Part shown: in pieces, positions 7,315-15,474 of the stretch
Numbering within the stretch: the first letter of the stretch is position 1
Layout of the letters: every line of letters starts with the position of its first letter
NCBI GenBank assembly: GCA_947475175.1
Contig: CANJLN010000007.1
Span: forward strand, 1-41,534
Reading direction: 5' to 3'
Length of the DNA: 41,534 bases
From: Alphaproteobacteria bacterium
GTDB lineage: Bacteria; Pseudomonadota; Alphaproteobacteria; Paracaedibacterales; CAIULA01
Position numbers and translations under genes: made by a program
Notes under the pieces: generated by a model
Database searches by the model: none
What the model saw: the letters and a program-made list of their open reading frames with translations, nothing else
Told to the model about the DNA's origin: nothing

Positions 7315-9369
7315 TCAGCCACATTCGTCTTTATCTTGCATGTGCAATTTATTGTTTTGGTATTTTCCTTGATAGTGAGAATGCGCAATATAGTTCAACC
7401 TTTGCAGCATCATTGGTGCTTCTCCTCTTAAAAAAGCAATTAAGACTCTGGGATCCAACCGTCTAATTTCATCAGGCGTTAGAAGCTGTCTCCTTGCCTC
7501 AGAAAACGATGCCCCCGATTGTTGGGACGTTGCATTGGATGCCGAAGCACCAAACCGCTCAACCTCCTGTTTAGATTGGCTATGTCCTTGATTTTCACTG
7601 TGGCTTTGAACGGTAGTACTTCCTAATAAGTTAGAGATCAGCTCGCATGTTTCATAATCACTGGCTCCAAAGAAGATGGATAGATGACTGGACAAAAAAG
7701 TCTTCCAAGAATTGGGATAGGTGGATTTGATCTTTTCAATGGTTTGGCTAATAGCCATTAAACTAACCCCATACCCTCTTCCATAAATCAGCGCATTTTC
7801 AATTTGAGTCATGAACCCTAAAGCCGGCATTTCATCGAGAAGCATTAAAAGAGGATGTCGTGATCTGTTGCCTCTTGCTTTTTGCATGCTCATAAAGACA
7901 GAACCAACCATTAACCTTAACAGACGACTCTGCACATCCAGTTTTTCAGAGGGAATGCAGAGATATAAATCAGAGGATCCCGTAACGATGTTTTGAATTT
8001 TAAAGGTTGATTGCGATAAGGTATTTCTAACTTCAGGGCTCTCCATAAACCGTAGCTCTAAACAAGCGCTGTTCAGTGTTCCGGAAAGTTCTCGCGATTC
8101 AGTTCCGAGAATTCGGTTTGTTAATCTTGCTATTGATCCAAAACACGCAGACTTATCCTCACTTATTTGATTCAATAGTTCTTCTAAGTGCTCTTGTTTG
8201 TTAGATAAAATATTGTAAACCGTCCCCAAATGCTTATCCTCTTTTTTGATCTCTTCTGAGCAAACCACATAAAGAATTAAACACTGAATCACCGCCGCGG
8301 CTTGACTTGAAAAGTACTGCGTAACCCCCGATTCGTATTGAGAGACGGGGCATAAAAGATTCGCAATCGTTGCTGAATCGTCTACAACAGATTCTTGTGT
8401 TGGATCTAGAAGATCTAACACGTTAAAGGAAACTGACCCCTTTCCATCGGTGATCTTAAAAGGATCAATGGCATAGACTTGTCTCCCGTTTTGCCCCCCC
8501 TTATCTCGTCGACTTTGTGCCGTAACAGCGTAGTTTTCTCCTTTAATGTCGGTGACCAAAACAGACCCTTCATAATCAAGAAGCGTTGGGATAACAATGC
8601 CGATGCCCTTCCCTGCTCCGCTTGGCGCCACAATAAGGCTATGATCCACTTGTAATCTTAAAATATCTTTGGCTTTCTTGTTTTTAATATCCTCGATCAG
8701 TTTTTGGGATTCATCGTAATAAGAACTCGACACAATCCCTCCAATCGGGATGCCTTCCCTTTGATGAAGCTGATACAGTCTTTTACGAGAACAAAGCTTA
8801 GCACTACCATGCGTTGTGCTTTTTTGCGGTTTTCCTCCAAAGCGGTTGAATGATCTCGGTACAAGGGTGTGCTTCCACATGGCAACGGCTGTATACCTCA
8901 CCAAAACCAAGGCAAACAAACAAGTGCCGGTCAGATACACATCATAAGCTTGTAGATGAGCCATAATTCTATTGTAAGTAGCGACACGATACCCTGCATC
9001 TTGCCAGATCAACGCAGAAATAAATGGCCACCCATGGCAGAAGTCGGTCACCTGCTGATACAGAATCCAACCCACCGTATAAAGAACCGGCAAAATACTG
9101 CCATAAAAAGCCGGTCTTAAAACCTTAATGGGGTACGAGAGGAGAAAGAGAGGAAATAGAAACAACATGGGTGAAGCCACCACCGCCATCAGATGGTACG
9201 CGTTCGGTATGGTAACCAGGAGTGTTCCAAGACAATAAAAATGGACGCCATACCAAAGAAGAAGGGGGGCGATAAAAAGGAAAGTTCCTATAAGGAAGCG
9301 TTGAATGGTTTCTTTGATCATAGTCATGTCCTTCATTTTGTCTTTCGTTTTCTTTTCTATTTTCATCAC
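7315..9369 (-). CDS. virD4: VirD4/TraG-type coupling protein ATPase
   Basis: Type IV coupling protein: a hexameric inner-membrane ATPase that docks the TraA-DNA complex on the VirB channel. N-terminal hydrophobic segments (FLIGTFLFIAPLLLWYGV; MAVVASPMLFLFPLFLLS; another near residue 145-165), then Walker A APSGAGKG at about residue 246, VTDIKGE, and Walker B LLMLLDEMPALG. The tail QQSGASFSEARRQLLTPDEIRRLDP is typical of VirD4. GTG 9369 or ATG 9366 gives 684/683 residues; ATGs further in (MKDMTMIKE) are also possible, since the true TM begins after them. Its 5' end overlaps the virB1 frame by 245 nt. Located at the end of the virB operon next to virB1. Confidence 0.92.
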   Translation of the reverse strand: MMKIEKKTKDKMKDMTMIKETIQRFLIGTFLFIAPLLLWYGVHFYCLGTLLVTIPNAYHLMAVVASPMLFLFPLFLLSYPIKVLRPAFYGSILPVLYTVGWILYQQVTDFCHGWPFISALIWQDAGYRVATYNRIMAHLQAYDVYLTGTCLFALVLVRYTAVAMWKHTLVPRSFNRFGGKPQKSTTHGSAKLCSRKRLYQLHQREGIPIGGIVSSSYYDESQKLIEDIKNKKAKDILRLQVDHSLIVAPSGAGKGIGIVIPTLLDYEGSVLVTDIKGENYAVTAQSRRDKGGQNGRQVYAIDPFKITDGKGSVSFNVLDLLDPTQESVVDDSATIANLLCPVSQYESGVTQYFSSQAAAVIQCLILYVVCSEEIKKEDKHLGTVYNILSNKQEHLEELLNQISEDKSACFGSIARLTNRILGTESRELSGTLNSACLELRFMESPEVRNTLSQSTFKIQNIVTGSSDLYLCIPSEKLDVQSRLLRLMVGSVFMSMQKARGNRSRHPLLMLLDEMPALGFMTQIENALIYGRGYGVSLMAISQTIEKIKSTYPNSWKTFLSSHLSIFFGASDYETCELISNLLGSTTVQSHSENQGHSQSKQEVERFGASASNATSQQSGASFSEARRQLLTPDEIRRLDPRVLIAFLRGEAPMMLQRLNYIAHSHYQGKYQNNKLHMQDKDECG

Positions 9370-9883
9370 TTAAATAGGTCGCAATTTTGATAAGGTAACG
9401 GTGCCCTTTATCCGGTTTTCTGGAATGATAGGCCGCCACCGCTTTAGCCCAAGTCCCCAATTCTGCATACAAGGTTTTTAAAAACTTAGCGGCATAGCGA
9501 ATGTTGGCACTTGGAATTAAAAGCTCTCGTGGGTCTTGGATATTTTCCTTATGAGATTGCCAGTTCACTTGCATACAACCAATATCAATATTGGAATCCC
9601 CTTGGTTCAGCTGCTCTTCTACATAAGTCAACGCTTCGCCTGGACTTTCAAAACTGAGAGATGTTCCCCCATGGTTAAGAGTATAAGCTTCAAACCGACT
9701 TTCAACGGAAGCGATCGCCATCAACAGTGAGGGTGGCACACCAACCTCCTTCGCTATCGAAGGAATCAATCTCTTGCAGGTTTGAGCTGGCATTGCCCAT
9801 CCCTTGTCCCCACTGACAAGCCCTAAACCCACCAGAAGACCAACAAGCATTAATGTTAATGAGCTAAACCGCGATCGACACAT
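9125..9883 (-). CDS. virB1: VirB1-like lytic transglycosylase with odd C-terminal overlap
   Basis: Periplasmic muramidase that opens the peptidoglycan for the T4SS. Signal peptide (LTLMLVGLLVGLGLVSGDKGWA), then the SLT domain: catalytic-Glu motif AIASVESRFEAY, DIGCMQVNWQSH (typical of VirB1/IagB), and AVAAYHSRKPDKGHRYL. The recognisable domain ends near residue 170; the remaining 80 residues overlap the start of virD4 in another frame and are Pro/Ser/Gly-rich without family signature. A TGA overlapping the virD4 ATG (TGATG at 9368-9364) lies in an adjacent frame, so an ancestral stop may have been lost by a one-base shift. Its upstream region carries a 22-residue remnant of the preceding operon gene, see the repeat at 9836-9926. 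Confidence 0.85.
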   Translation of the reverse strand: MCRSRFSSLTLMLVGLLVGLGLVSGDKGWAMPAQTCKRLIPSIAKEVGVPPSLLMAIASVESRFEAYTLNHGGTSLSFESPGEALTYVEEQLNQGDSNIDIGCMQVNWQSHKENIQDPRELLIPSANIRYAAKFLKTLYAELGTWAKAVAAYHSRKPDKGHRYLIKIATYLSDENRKENERQNEGHDYDQRNHSTLPYRNFPFYRPPSSLVWRPFLLSWNTPGYHTERVPSDGGGGFTHVVSISSLSPLVPH

Positions 9884-9926
9884 ACAGCCAGCCCCTTTAC
9901 GTCTTTATCTGTTTTTTTGTTAAGCT
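9836..9926. repeat. 91-bp direct repeat, left copy (virB1 start junction)
   Basis: Matches 11112-11202 over 91 bp without gaps (81/91 identical by my count). Read on the minus strand it contains the end of the small T4SS gene (KTDKDVKGLAVCVDRGLAH, then stop) overlapping the start of virB1. It marks the left border of the inserted Fic module. Confidence 0.85.
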
Positions 9927-9942
9927 CAATCAATCTCTCCCT

Positions 9943-9978
9943 AGTTTAAGATCGCGCAAAAGTTTAAGATCGCGCAAA
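9943..9978. repeat. 18-bp perfect tandem duplication at the fic 3' end
   Basis: AGTTTAAGATCGCGCAAA occurs twice head to tail (9943-9960 and 9961-9978). One copy covers the last codons and stop of the Fic gene; the second lies directly beyond it. Confidence 0.85.
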
Positions 9979-10554
9979 TTCAATTAAAAAAGAATAATCA
10001 TGCTGATCAGCTTGACGGAGTGCTTTGATATATTGTTCTCGAACAGGCGTTGCATGATAAAGATCACTTCCAACCCCTTGATTTCTTCCCCAAGAAAATC
10101 GAGGGTATTCATGCTGTAAAACCATAAAGTCTGCGACCAAACGTGCATGTCTTCCATTCCCATTTGGGAAGGGGTGAATCCAAACCAAACGATGATGTAA
10201 GCGCACAGCTATTTCTTCAAGGCTATAAGATTGATGTTGTATCTGATACAGCACATCGTCACAGAGTTTTTTCACCTCTATCGATATATAAGGCCATTTA
10301 ATCCCTATGTTTTTTTCAGAGTGTCTATACTGTCCGGCCCATTTCCAAGTTTTATCAAACATTTTTTGATGCAACTTTTGCACAAACTCAGCTGATAGGA
10401 TTTGTTTTTTCTTAAAGGCCCAACGCTCTGCTAAAAGGATATTGTTTTGCTCCCATAAGTTAAGTTCAGTTTGGGTTGTAATATGGGGTGGGATAAGCTG
10501 TAAGAGCTCTTCATACTCAAGTGGTGTTGCACCCTCTGGATAGGTAAAGTTCAT
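9964..10554 (-). CDS. Fic-family protein (mobile mystery protein B)
   Basis: 196 aa with the full Fic active-site loop HPFPNGNGRHAR (residues about 128-139), and thus probably an AMP-transferring (or related) enzyme. The length, the GRNQGVGSD insert and the pairing with the HTH gene upstream match the TIGR02613 'mobile mystery protein B' family, found on mobile elements. I chose ATG 10554 because it overlaps the regulator's TGA as ATGA and is preceded by GGGAGA; ATG 10566 would add four residues. No inhibitory (S/T)xxxE(G/N) helix is obvious, so the partner HTH protein may restrain activity, as an antitoxin would. The pair lies inside the virB operon between two copies of a 91-bp repeat. Confidence 0.88.
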   Translation of the reverse strand: MNFTYPEGATPLEYEELLQLIPPHITTQTELNLWEQNNILLAERWAFKKKQILSAEFVQKLHQKMFDKTWKWAGQYRHSEKNIGIKWPYISIEVKKLCDDVLYQIQHQSYSLEEIAVRLHHRLVWIHPFPNGNGRHARLVADFMVLQHEYPRFSWGRNQGVGSDLYHATPVREQYIKALRQADQHDYSFLIEFARS

Positions 10555-11021
10555 AGCGTCTCCCATAATTTCTTCAGATTACCTTTGAGCAGTTCTTCTA
10601 CCAATAAATCTTCATTTTTCTTGTCTTGTTCTTTGCTGAGCCCTTGTTGCTCAAGATTCATAGAATGACTCAAGGAACGCATTTGATGGCGAATGACAGC
10701 TCTTGCTTGCTCTTCTAAGATTTCAGATAAATCTTTCTCAGGCACAAAAGCGTAGATCAACCGACAATTGAGGCCTTTCGCAACATCTTCCAAGGTTTTG
10801 AGTGTAATCGTTCCCTGTTGTTCTCTATCTTCATACTTCGTGATGTTTGATTGTCCACAGTCCAATCGTTTTGCCAATTGATAAGTCGTCATGCCAAGGG
10901 CCGTTCGTATTGCTTTAATCCATCCTTCTCTAGGACGAGGTTTTGCAGCCCCTTGCTTAAATAGTTGCGTATAACCCTGAATCTGCTCTCTCATCATTTT
11001 TTGAAACATATGCTCACTCAT
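10551..11021 (-). CDS. HTH regulator (mobile mystery protein A)
   Basis: 156 aa. An XRE-like helix-turn-helix at residues about 28-85 (PRPREGWIKAIRTALGMTTYQLAKRLDCGQSNITKYE), with the family-specific PREGWIKAIRTALGM block of TIGR02612 'mobile mystery protein A'. It probably represses its own promoter and may act as the antitoxin or regulator of the Fic protein encoded next. ATG 11021 is preceded by AGGAA at a 6-nt spacing. The stop overlaps the start of the Fic gene (ATGA). The promoter candidate is TTGAAA (-35), a 16-nt spacer and TATTAA (-10) in the AT-rich 11041-11090; a perfect 16-bp palindrome lies just upstream (11092-11107). Confidence 0.85.
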   Translation of the reverse strand: MSEHMFQKMMREQIQGYTQLFKQGAAKPRPREGWIKAIRTALGMTTYQLAKRLDCGQSNITKYEDREQQGTITLKTLEDVAKGLNCRLIYAFVPEKDLSEILEEQARAVIRHQMRSLSHSMNLEQQGLSKEQDKKNEDLLVEELLKGNLKKLWETL

Positions 11022-11091
11022 TTTGATTCCTCATGTGGAATTTATTTATATCTATTTAATAGCATATATTGAATTAATTTCAACCACAATA

Positions 11092-11107
11092 ATTCTTTAT
11101 AAAGAAT
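11092..11107. promoter_or_regulatory. 16-bp perfect palindrome upstream of the HTH/Fic pair
   Basis: ATTCTTTATAAAGAAT is self-complementary. It sits 5 bp from the right copy of the 91-bp repeat and about 70 bp upstream of the HTH gene start. It could be an operator for the HTH protein or a recombination-end structure; the sequence alone does not decide. Confidence 0.45.
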
Positions 11108-11111
11108 CAAT

Positions 11112-11202
11112 AAGACCAACAAGCATTAAGGTTAATGAGCTAAACCGGGATCGACACATACAGCCAGTACCTTTATATTTTTGTCTGTTTTTTCATTAAG
11201 CT
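11112..11202. repeat. 91-bp direct repeat, right copy
   Basis: Partner of 9836-9926. It carries the intact end of the small gene at 11132-11362 and, past its stop, the first 16 or so codons of virB1 (MCRSRFSSLTLMLVG), which then break off at about 11112. The module between the copies is therefore an insertion into a junction where these two genes once overlapped. Confidence 0.85.
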
Positions 11203-11362
11203 TCTTAGCCGCCATCTCACAGTGTCTTTCACTGCTAAACGGAATTGTTTTAACGGCAATCGATCCGGTTGCTGCACCAGCAGTTGTCCCAGAATTTGTT
11301 CCCGTTAGGGCTCCCGTTAATAACCCGCCGGTGCTCATTACAATAAGAATCAAGATAAACAT
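11132..11362 (-). CDS. Small T4SS-operon membrane/exported protein
   Basis: 76 aa. One hydrophobic N-terminal segment (FILILIVMSTGGLLTGALTG) followed by a Gly/Thr/Ala-rich stretch (NSGTTAGAATGSI) and a basic C-terminal half with two Cys (RHCEMAAKKL, VLAVCVD). The Gly-zipper-like stretch suggests a membrane-inserted or lipoprotein-like small subunit, but there is no clear lipobox. Not recognised as a named family. ATG start; 9 nt after the stop of the preceding small gene. Before the Fic insertion its end overlapped virB1, so it belongs to the transfer operon. Confidence 0.65.
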   Translation of the reverse strand: MFILILIVMSTGGLLTGALTGTNSGTTAGAATGSIAVKTIPFSSERHCEMAAKKLNEKTDKNIKVLAVCVDPGLAH

Positions 11363-11371
11363 AGTTGTTCC

Positions 11372-11659
11372 CTATCTCATGAAGCCAAGGCCAACCAGAC
11401 CCATGAGCATTGGAGATGTCATCAAACCAATCAGGCTTAGAACAAGTCCAGAAGCTCCTAAAATAATATTGGTTGGATCTCTTTTTAAAAGCCCCAGAAC
11501 ACTAAAGACAATGCTTAAAGGAACAAACAAAACAGACAGGATAAAGACTGATATGAGTCCGAAGACAAGACCCAAGATGCCAAATGTTTTAGATTTTGTT
11601 TTGATAAAAACAACCTGCGTTTCAGCAGAGGATGTTCTGTTGACGTTATTAACGGTCAT
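11372..11659 (-). CDS. Small multi-pass membrane protein of the T4SS operon
   Basis: 95 aa. After a polar 25-residue N-terminus come two to three membrane segments (FGILGLVFGLISVFILSVLFVPLSIVFSVLGLL; IILGASGLVLSLIGLMTSPMLMGLVG). The pattern (LGLVFG-LSIVFSVLGL) resembles DUF4190-type small membrane proteins. ATG 11659 overlaps the virB11 stop as ATGA, so it is translationally coupled to virB11. Role unknown; presumably an accessory inner-membrane part of the secretion system. Confidence 0.65.
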   Translation of the reverse strand: MTVNNVNRTSSAETQVVFIKTKSKTFGILGLVFGLISVFILSVLFVPLSIVFSVLGLLKRDPTNIILGASGLVLSLIGLMTSPMLMGLVGLGFMR

Positions 11660-12633
11660 GATGCTTTCCTTTCAGAAAGTTTAGAGTTTATTGAATACAG
11701 CTTAGGCTGCCCAAAAGTCTGGAATCGATTTTGTTGTGGTTGCCAGACTTCAACCACACGCCTTTGAAACGATGATCCCTCTTGAACTTTTTGAATCTGG
11801 ATCACCCAATCAACGGTTTTCTTGAGATAGTCACTAATGCCGGGAATAGTCCGACCACTAAGATGCACTTTGGTCGGGATGGTTTCTTCTAATGCTAAAT
11901 GACAAGCGTTGGAATGAACGGTGCTCATAAAGCCTCTGTGTCCCGTGTCCAACAAACTAATCAAAGCAAAGGTATTGGCAATCGATAATTCCCCAGCGAC
12001 AATAATATCGGGACGGCTTCGCATCAAATGATCAATCACTTGTGGCCAGTCAATTGTTGGATTCTTTTCATTTCGGCTAACAATATAAGACACACAGTTT
12101 CGGTGAGACAATTCTAACTCTCTGGTGTCTTCTACCGTTAAAATCCTCTTATGAAGCGGAATATGCTGAATCAATAGATTAAGGAACGTTGTTTTACCGG
12201 AACTGGTTCCTCCAGAAATGATGATGGCTTGTCCTTCTTCAACAGCATTAATAATTTCTTCTTTGAGATCTTTAGAGACTCCAAAATCTTCAAAACTGAC
12301 TGGAACTTTACGGTTGAGGCGAATCGACACCGAAACACCCGACTCTACAGACTTGCCAATCATCGCTTCAAAGCGATGACCTCCAGGCAGTCTTGTTGAA
12401 ATTCTTGGCTGATTCACCGGATCAAACACCACCCCATCTTTATTGCCCAGTACATAGCAAAGCTTTGTCCAGTAATCTAAAGTTAGATCGGGCATCTCTT
12501 TAAATTCATAGCCAGTCGGCGTCTTTTCTAAGGCAACCTCTCCGGCTCTCATGGTTGAAATCTCAACCAGATCAGGAAGACTTAACAAACCTTCCAAAGG
12601 CTTGAGTTTGGCTTTAATAACTTCACAAATCAT
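11656..12633 (-). CDS. virB11: VirB11-family secretion ATPase
   Basis: 325 aa hexameric cytoplasmic traffic ATPase that energises pilus assembly and substrate transfer. N-terminal domain with PRISTRLPGGHRFEAMIG and SVSIRLNRK (typical of VirB11), Walker A GGTSSGKTT at about residue 140, VEDTRELEL (Asp box), MRSRPDIIVAGEL (Walker B region) and the GHRGFMSTVHSN His box. Complete and of normal length. ATG 12633 lies 12 nt beyond the stop of the large Cys-repeat gene. Followed by two small membrane genes, the first coupled by ATGA. Confidence 0.94.
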   Translation of the reverse strand: MICEVIKAKLKPLEGLLSLPDLVEISTMRAGEVALEKTPTGYEFKEMPDLTLDYWTKLCYVLGNKDGVVFDPVNQPRISTRLPGGHRFEAMIGKSVESGVSVSIRLNRKVPVSFEDFGVSKDLKEEIINAVEEGQAIIISGGTSSGKTTFLNLLIQHIPLHKRILTVEDTRELELSHRNCVSYIVSRNEKNPTIDWPQVIDHLMRSRPDIIVAGELSIANTFALISLLDTGHRGFMSTVHSNACHLALEETIPTKVHLSGRTIPGISDYLKKTVDWVIQIQKVQEGSSFQRRVVEVWQPQQNRFQTFGQPKLYSINSKLSERKAS

Positions 12634-12645
12634 GTCATTATTCCC

Positions 12646-15474
12646 TCAAAACTTTCGCGCTGTATGATGCCAACGCTCTCCTTCAGCCGTGGGCTGTGGG
12701 CCAGCGGCTCCATGGAAAGCTGCTCGCACTGAATGATCTTTGTAGAACCCTGTCCAATCCCACTCTGTATACTCTGATAAGGAATCAGGATAAGTCGTCT
12801 TTGTTCTCTCCATTTCCTTATCGGTTCTCCATAACCAACCACTCCCTGGAAAGTGGTTGTATAGATGATGATCATCGAAAGGGTGGTAACCATGCTGCGT
12901 GAACAAACCCTCTCCCCCAGCAAGAGTATTAATCGGTTTGCCACCGGTATCCCAATGAGGCCCAGTCCTATACATAAAATGGCTTACAAAAGCAGGATCG
13001 AACCTTGTTTCTTTGGAAAAGACACAATGATTAACAGTTTGAACTTTATCGTCTGTTCTCTCCAGATACTCAGACCCATCAATACGCTGATAAACCAGGT
13101 TTTTTCTAAAATACTGCTCCTTAAAACACCGATTAACTGTCATCTTTGTTTGATACGCCGTTGCCTCACACTTTTCTCCCTGTTTGGCATAAGGAGCCTC
13201 AGGTGTTGTGTCATCAATATAAGCAGGCACAATAACAACCTTTGTTCCATCAACCTCAATCGAAACCTCAACCTTGGTTTTAGAAAGTCTTTTTGTGTCA
13301 TTATGCTCATACCCTACCAGCGTCTTTTTATGGGTAAAGGTGTCCGTTAATAGAGAATCTGTAATAGGACTGCAAGGCGTGATATATTTTCTGCCTTTCA
13401 ACGGATGGTCATAATAATAACGACCCTGACGATAGGACTGTTTAGAGGCAAAATCATGATGAAACGGCTCGCTTGCACAAACAGCGTAATCAACCTCAAG
13501 GTCAACTTTTGATCCATAAGGTTCACACTCCGTGAGATAGGTTTTACCTTGCGGTATCATGATAAACCGCCTCGCCATGGGCTGTTGCTTCTTTACGCTG
13601 TGATCAACGAAAGGTTTGCAGACATTTTTGTCAAACTCGTGAGTCATCCACCCGCCCACATCATGGCAGGGCACAACCTCATGCTCGACACCATCTAAAC
13701 TGTAGATAAGCCGCTGTTGTTGGATAGAGCGATCTCCCGCAAAATCATGGACAATGCCGCAACCCTTCTGAGTGGTCGTGATTGGAATTGACTGTGCGTC
13801 TATACTGGGACGGCATCCTTCCACCACAACGCGTTGCTTGGCGCGATTGTCATAGACCAATTCACTTTGAGGGATTGCTGTTTGAGCCGTTAAGTCAACT
13901 TTGTACGTGCACTTACCGGATTCTTCTTTCAAAGCAAAGGGATGTTTTTCGTCGCGCTGTGGATCTTTTAAATAGGTTCGCTGACTCGCTTGATCCAACC
14001 AATAAGGACGATACGTCGCGTAAGCAAACCCTAAATCATTGTAAGAGGGGGGTATTTTCTTCTCAACAACATCTTCGCAAACATCACACGTGTAATCTTT
14101 TTGAATGGCAAAGCGTTTAGGAGTATCAGCACAATCACCCTCAACGATTTTAACACCATCTTTAAAGGTGAGAGCCTTGGCCTGTAAAATAACCTGCTTT
14201 GTTCCCCAATCAATCCGAGGCGCACAAACATCAAAATCATAGTCAATCCGAATGACCGGTGGTGTCATTCCAGCCAGATCGTCATCGCCTCCTCTTTGAC
14301 CCAAGGGATAATCAAACTCTCCTTCTGCGCTATCAACCTCACTGGTCTCATCCTCTTCCGACCCCGCTCCTTTTTTCTTGGGGGTTTTTAGATTTTTATC
14401 ATCGGTAGGAGTAGAGCTAACAGGGGAATTTCCACCCTCTCCAAGATTAATGACAACAGGACTTGGGGATGAATCGTCTCTTTTCTTACCCCCTCTTTGC
14501 CCTGACCAAGGCGATGAGGCGTAATCCAGTCCGTTTCCTCTATGGGCAGAGCCAGAACTGCTCGAGTAAGGAGATGATCCCTGAGGAAAACTTCCATTTG
14601 AAGAACTTGGATAAGAACCATATGAAGCTGATTGGTGCGGAGATCCTCGAGACGTTGTTGGCGATAAAGGACTATCAGAGGTTTGCTTTGAAGTTCTTTG
14701 AGAAGCACCTCCATTGCTCAGAGGAGTGGTTGGATCCTTTTTTAAAACTATAGAAGCCTCTCCCATTTTTGAATCAGAAACTTCCTTTCCTTTAAGCTCT
14801 TCTGGACTCTGTCCGAGTGGATTTCCATCCCTACCCTGCCCCACCCTTTGTTCTTGTCCTCCGACTGTAGCCTTAGAAGACGCAGATTGAGAGCCAACTT
14901 GATGCCCAGATCGACTCGAGCCTCTAACCGAAAAGGGCACAACCTTATAGCCTTGTTTTTCTGCTCGAATCAGTAAACTTCGAGCCGCTGCTAAAAGCCC
15001 CTCTACATCGCCCTTGGCTTCAATCGGCGTTCCTGACTCAATAACCTCTGACCTTTGCCGAAAGGCGGATTGAAGTGGTTTCTTAACCGGTTCTTTCAAA
15101 GAGTTTTGGGTCGGCACTTGAATACCTTTCGCTGCCATCTCGGGGGAGGGAACCACATCAAGGGCCACCTCTTCCCAAGTAATTTGCGTTACTTTTTGAG
15201 AGTCGCCGTGAATTCTTTTTTTTCTGCCAAGGACTTTAACGGCTTTTAAGGTTTCATTCTTAGGGTCATTCAGAATCTCACCAAGATTAGACGTCACTAT
15301 CTCCCCTTCCCCTTCATGCTTTTGCGGCGCAATAGCCTCAAGCAAATTAAGGTTGATTTTTTGGTCGGGAAGAAGAGCTTTAGACCTCGCCTCAGGCACT
15401 GCAGAAACCTGACTCGACATAGCGCAACAAATGAAAAACAAAAAACAAGTCCTTAGAAAATACACGTGTGTCAT
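12646..15474 (-). CDS. Large exported Cys-repeat protein of the VirB operon
   Basis: 942 aa, unnamed. ATG 15474 (MTHVYFLRTCFLFFICC) overlaps the virB10 stop as ATGA and begins a signal peptide ending near SSQVSA; the longer frame upstream only shadows virB10. Residues about 190-400 are a disordered Ser/Gly/Pro/Gln linker (many SSSSGS, SPSP). The C-terminal half holds at least five imperfect units of about 45-65 residues with a Cys at each end, of the type C-x-HDFA-x-Q-x-R-x-Y-x-G-x-PC (for example GCGIVHDFAGDRS...VVPC and VCASEPFHHDFASKQS...ITPC). A His/Trp-rich end follows. Position between virB10 and virB11 suggests a secreted or surface component, perhaps the recipient-binding or mating-pair stabilising protein (a TraN analogue by role, not homology). 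Confidence 0.8.
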   Translation of the reverse strand: MTHVYFLRTCFLFFICCAMSSQVSAVPEARSKALLPDQKINLNLLEAIAPQKHEGEGEIVTSNLGEILNDPKNETLKAVKVLGRKKRIHGDSQKVTQITWEEVALDVVPSPEMAAKGIQVPTQNSLKEPVKKPLQSAFRQRSEVIESGTPIEAKGDVEGLLAAARSLLIRAEKQGYKVVPFSVRGSSRSGHQVGSQSASSKATVGGQEQRVGQGRDGNPLGQSPEELKGKEVSDSKMGEASIVLKKDPTTPLSNGGASQRTSKQTSDSPLSPTTSRGSPHQSASYGSYPSSSNGSFPQGSSPYSSSSGSAHRGNGLDYASSPWSGQRGGKKRDDSSPSPVVINLGEGGNSPVSSTPTDDKNLKTPKKKGAGSEEDETSEVDSAEGEFDYPLGQRGGDDDLAGMTPPVIRIDYDFDVCAPRIDWGTKQVILQAKALTFKDGVKIVEGDCADTPKRFAIQKDYTCDVCEDVVEKKIPPSYNDLGFAYATYRPYWLDQASQRTYLKDPQRDEKHPFALKEESGKCTYKVDLTAQTAIPQSELVYDNRAKQRVVVEGCRPSIDAQSIPITTTQKGCGIVHDFAGDRSIQQQRLIYSLDGVEHEVVPCHDVGGWMTHEFDKNVCKPFVDHSVKKQQPMARRFIMIPQGKTYLTECEPYGSKVDLEVDYAVCASEPFHHDFASKQSYRQGRYYYDHPLKGRKYITPCSPITDSLLTDTFTHKKTLVGYEHNDTKRLSKTKVEVSIEVDGTKVVIVPAYIDDTTPEAPYAKQGEKCEATAYQTKMTVNRCFKEQYFRKNLVYQRIDGSEYLERTDDKVQTVNHCVFSKETRFDPAFVSHFMYRTGPHWDTGGKPINTLAGGEGLFTQHGYHPFDDHHLYNHFPGSGWLWRTDKEMERTKTTYPDSLSEYTEWDWTGFYKDHSVRAAFHGAAGPQPTAEGERWHHTARKF

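Noticed and set aside
12630-12944. 104-aa frame over the end of the Cys-repeat gene
   Set aside because: Shadow of the large gene, same strand, different frame; no domain.
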